Shown here in pieces: positions 5,282 through 5,794 of a stretch of DNA of 5,794 nt. Location of the stretch: NCBI GenBank assembly GCA_012032215.1, contig JAAURO010000132.1:1-5794 (forward strand), given 5' to 3'. The stretch comes from Limnobacter sp. GTDB taxonomy: Bacteria > Pseudomonadota > Gammaproteobacteria > Burkholderiales > Burkholderiaceae_B. The notes under the pieces were generated by a model, which saw only the letters and a list, made by a program, of their open reading frames with translations, was not told the origin of the DNA and made no database searches. How positions within the stretch are numbered: the stretch's first letter is position 1; each line of letters begins with the position of its first letter. A program made the position numbers and the translations under genes.

Positions 5282-5794
5282 AATGTGCTGCCCAAAAAGT
5301 TCTGCCGTCAGCAGATCTGCCGGCTCGTGAAATTCAGCATGAGAATTATTCGATAAGGTCATAAGTCCGAGGTAGCTAGCCATACCATTGGGCTCGGGCA
5401 ATTGTTTACCCGCAGCATCATACTGCGGCAGAATGCCAAGCGGTATCCATAACATGCCATGCTGTGCAGCAAAGAGGGATAAATTTGTAAGGGTGTTTAG
5501 TTTATCACCATTACGGCTGGAGGAATTAGTGAAGCCTGCGGCTAGTTTATTCTTCCAGCGCTGTTGAGCCCATACGCTTCCAGTAGATTCCATAAAGAGT
5601 TTGAACTCTGCCGATACATTTCCAAAGTAGGTAGGGCTGCCAAACACAATGGTGTCTGCCTCTTGCAAGAGATGATTTTGTTCGATGGCCTTTTTGCTAG
5701 TGAGTAAGTTCACATCAGGTATAATGTGGCTAGCACCTTGCAAAATCCGTTCGGCCACCACTTTGGTGTGCCCGTAGCCACTGTGGTAAACTAT
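5039..5794 (-). CDS. Chimeric ORF: WrbA-like flavoprotein fused to a tartrate dehydrogenase C-terminus (N-terminal end outside the window)
   Basis: A single open frame runs from the window edge (5794) to TGA 5041-5039, 251 visible residues; only a few N-terminal residues seem to be missing. Residues 1-172 form a flavodoxin fold: IVYHSGYGHT is the FMN phosphate loop, ADTIVFGSPTYFGNVSAEFK and FMESTGSVW are typical of WrbA/NAD(P)H-quinone-reductase-like proteins, followed by FTNSSSRNGDKLNTL and the usual ending EPADLLTAELFG. From FGQHIANPIAMIWSGALML onward the sequence instead matches the C-terminus of beta-decarboxylating dehydrogenases, best the tartrate/D-malate type (AAHDSILAAIETV, EGPRTPDLGGKASTSDIG). 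The flavoprotein part could still bind FMN and reduce quinones; the dehydrogenase tail lacks the catalytic residues. GC is about 47% before the join and 56% after it (hand count). It may be a real deletion fusion or an assembly chimera. Confidence 0.85.
   Translation of the reverse strand: MVYHSGYGHTKVVAERILQGASHIIPDVNLLTSKKAIEQNHLLQEADTIVFGSPTYFGNVSAEFKLFMESTGSVWAQQRWKNKLAAGFTNSSSRNGDKLNTLTNLSLFAAQHGMLWIPLGILPQYDAAGKQLPEPNGMASYLGLMTLSNNSHAEFHEPADLLTAELFGQHIANPIAMIWSGALMLDFIGQGDPTWKAAHDSILAAIETVLQEGPRTPDLGGKASTSDIGKAVAECVRTQWLPDCESTPLIA

Noticed and set aside
1..5794. CRISPR array, tRNA/rRNA gene, insertion sequence or defence system
   Set aside because: I found no repeat-spacer pattern, RNA gene hallmark, transposase, terminal inverted repeats or phage/defence domain on either strand.

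Overview
The window reads as chromosomal DNA of a betaproteobacterium, probably order Burkholderiales. The RpoH protein is of the beta-proteobacterial type, and a Sco copper chaperone lies close to a convergent rpoH, an order I recall from the 3' end of the cytochrome c oxidase (cox/ctaB) cluster in that order. Base composition is moderate, roughly mid-50s % GC by eye, except for a clearly poorer right end. Both window edges cut through genes, so this may be a whole short contig.

Layout, left to right: (1) the 3' part of a Sco1/SenC gene (+), whose stop overlaps by 10 bases the stop of a convergent Gtt1-like glutathione S-transferase gene (-), which is broken by two single-base frameshifts. 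(2) A short divergent intergenic region, then two rightward genes without recognisable function: a glycine/valine-rich protein and, 8 bases behind it, a small three-helix membrane protein. (3) rpoH (-), convergent to that pair, encoding heat-shock sigma-32. Its upstream region holds a perfect CIRCE operator (TTAGCACTC-N9-GAGTGCTAA) covering a plausible sigma-70 promoter, so HrcA probably represses rpoH. (4) A PhoD-like metallophosphatase gene (-) with all its motif blocks but three frameshifts. (5) At the right edge, a leftward open reading frame that is a chimera: a nearly complete WrbA-like flavodoxin-fold protein joined in frame to only the last ~85 residues of a tartrate/D-malate/isopropylmalate-type dehydrogenase. 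The join falls in a short stretch resembling both families and coincides with a GC step (about 47% to about 56%, hand-counted).

All five frameshifts can be explained as shortened homopolymer runs, so sequencing or assembly error is a serious alternative to real gene decay. The chimera could likewise be a real deletion/fusion or an assembly join. I found no evidence of a new defence, mobile or RNA system. The strongest biological signal is the CIRCE-controlled rpoH promoter; the strangest is the flavoprotein-dehydrogenase chimera.
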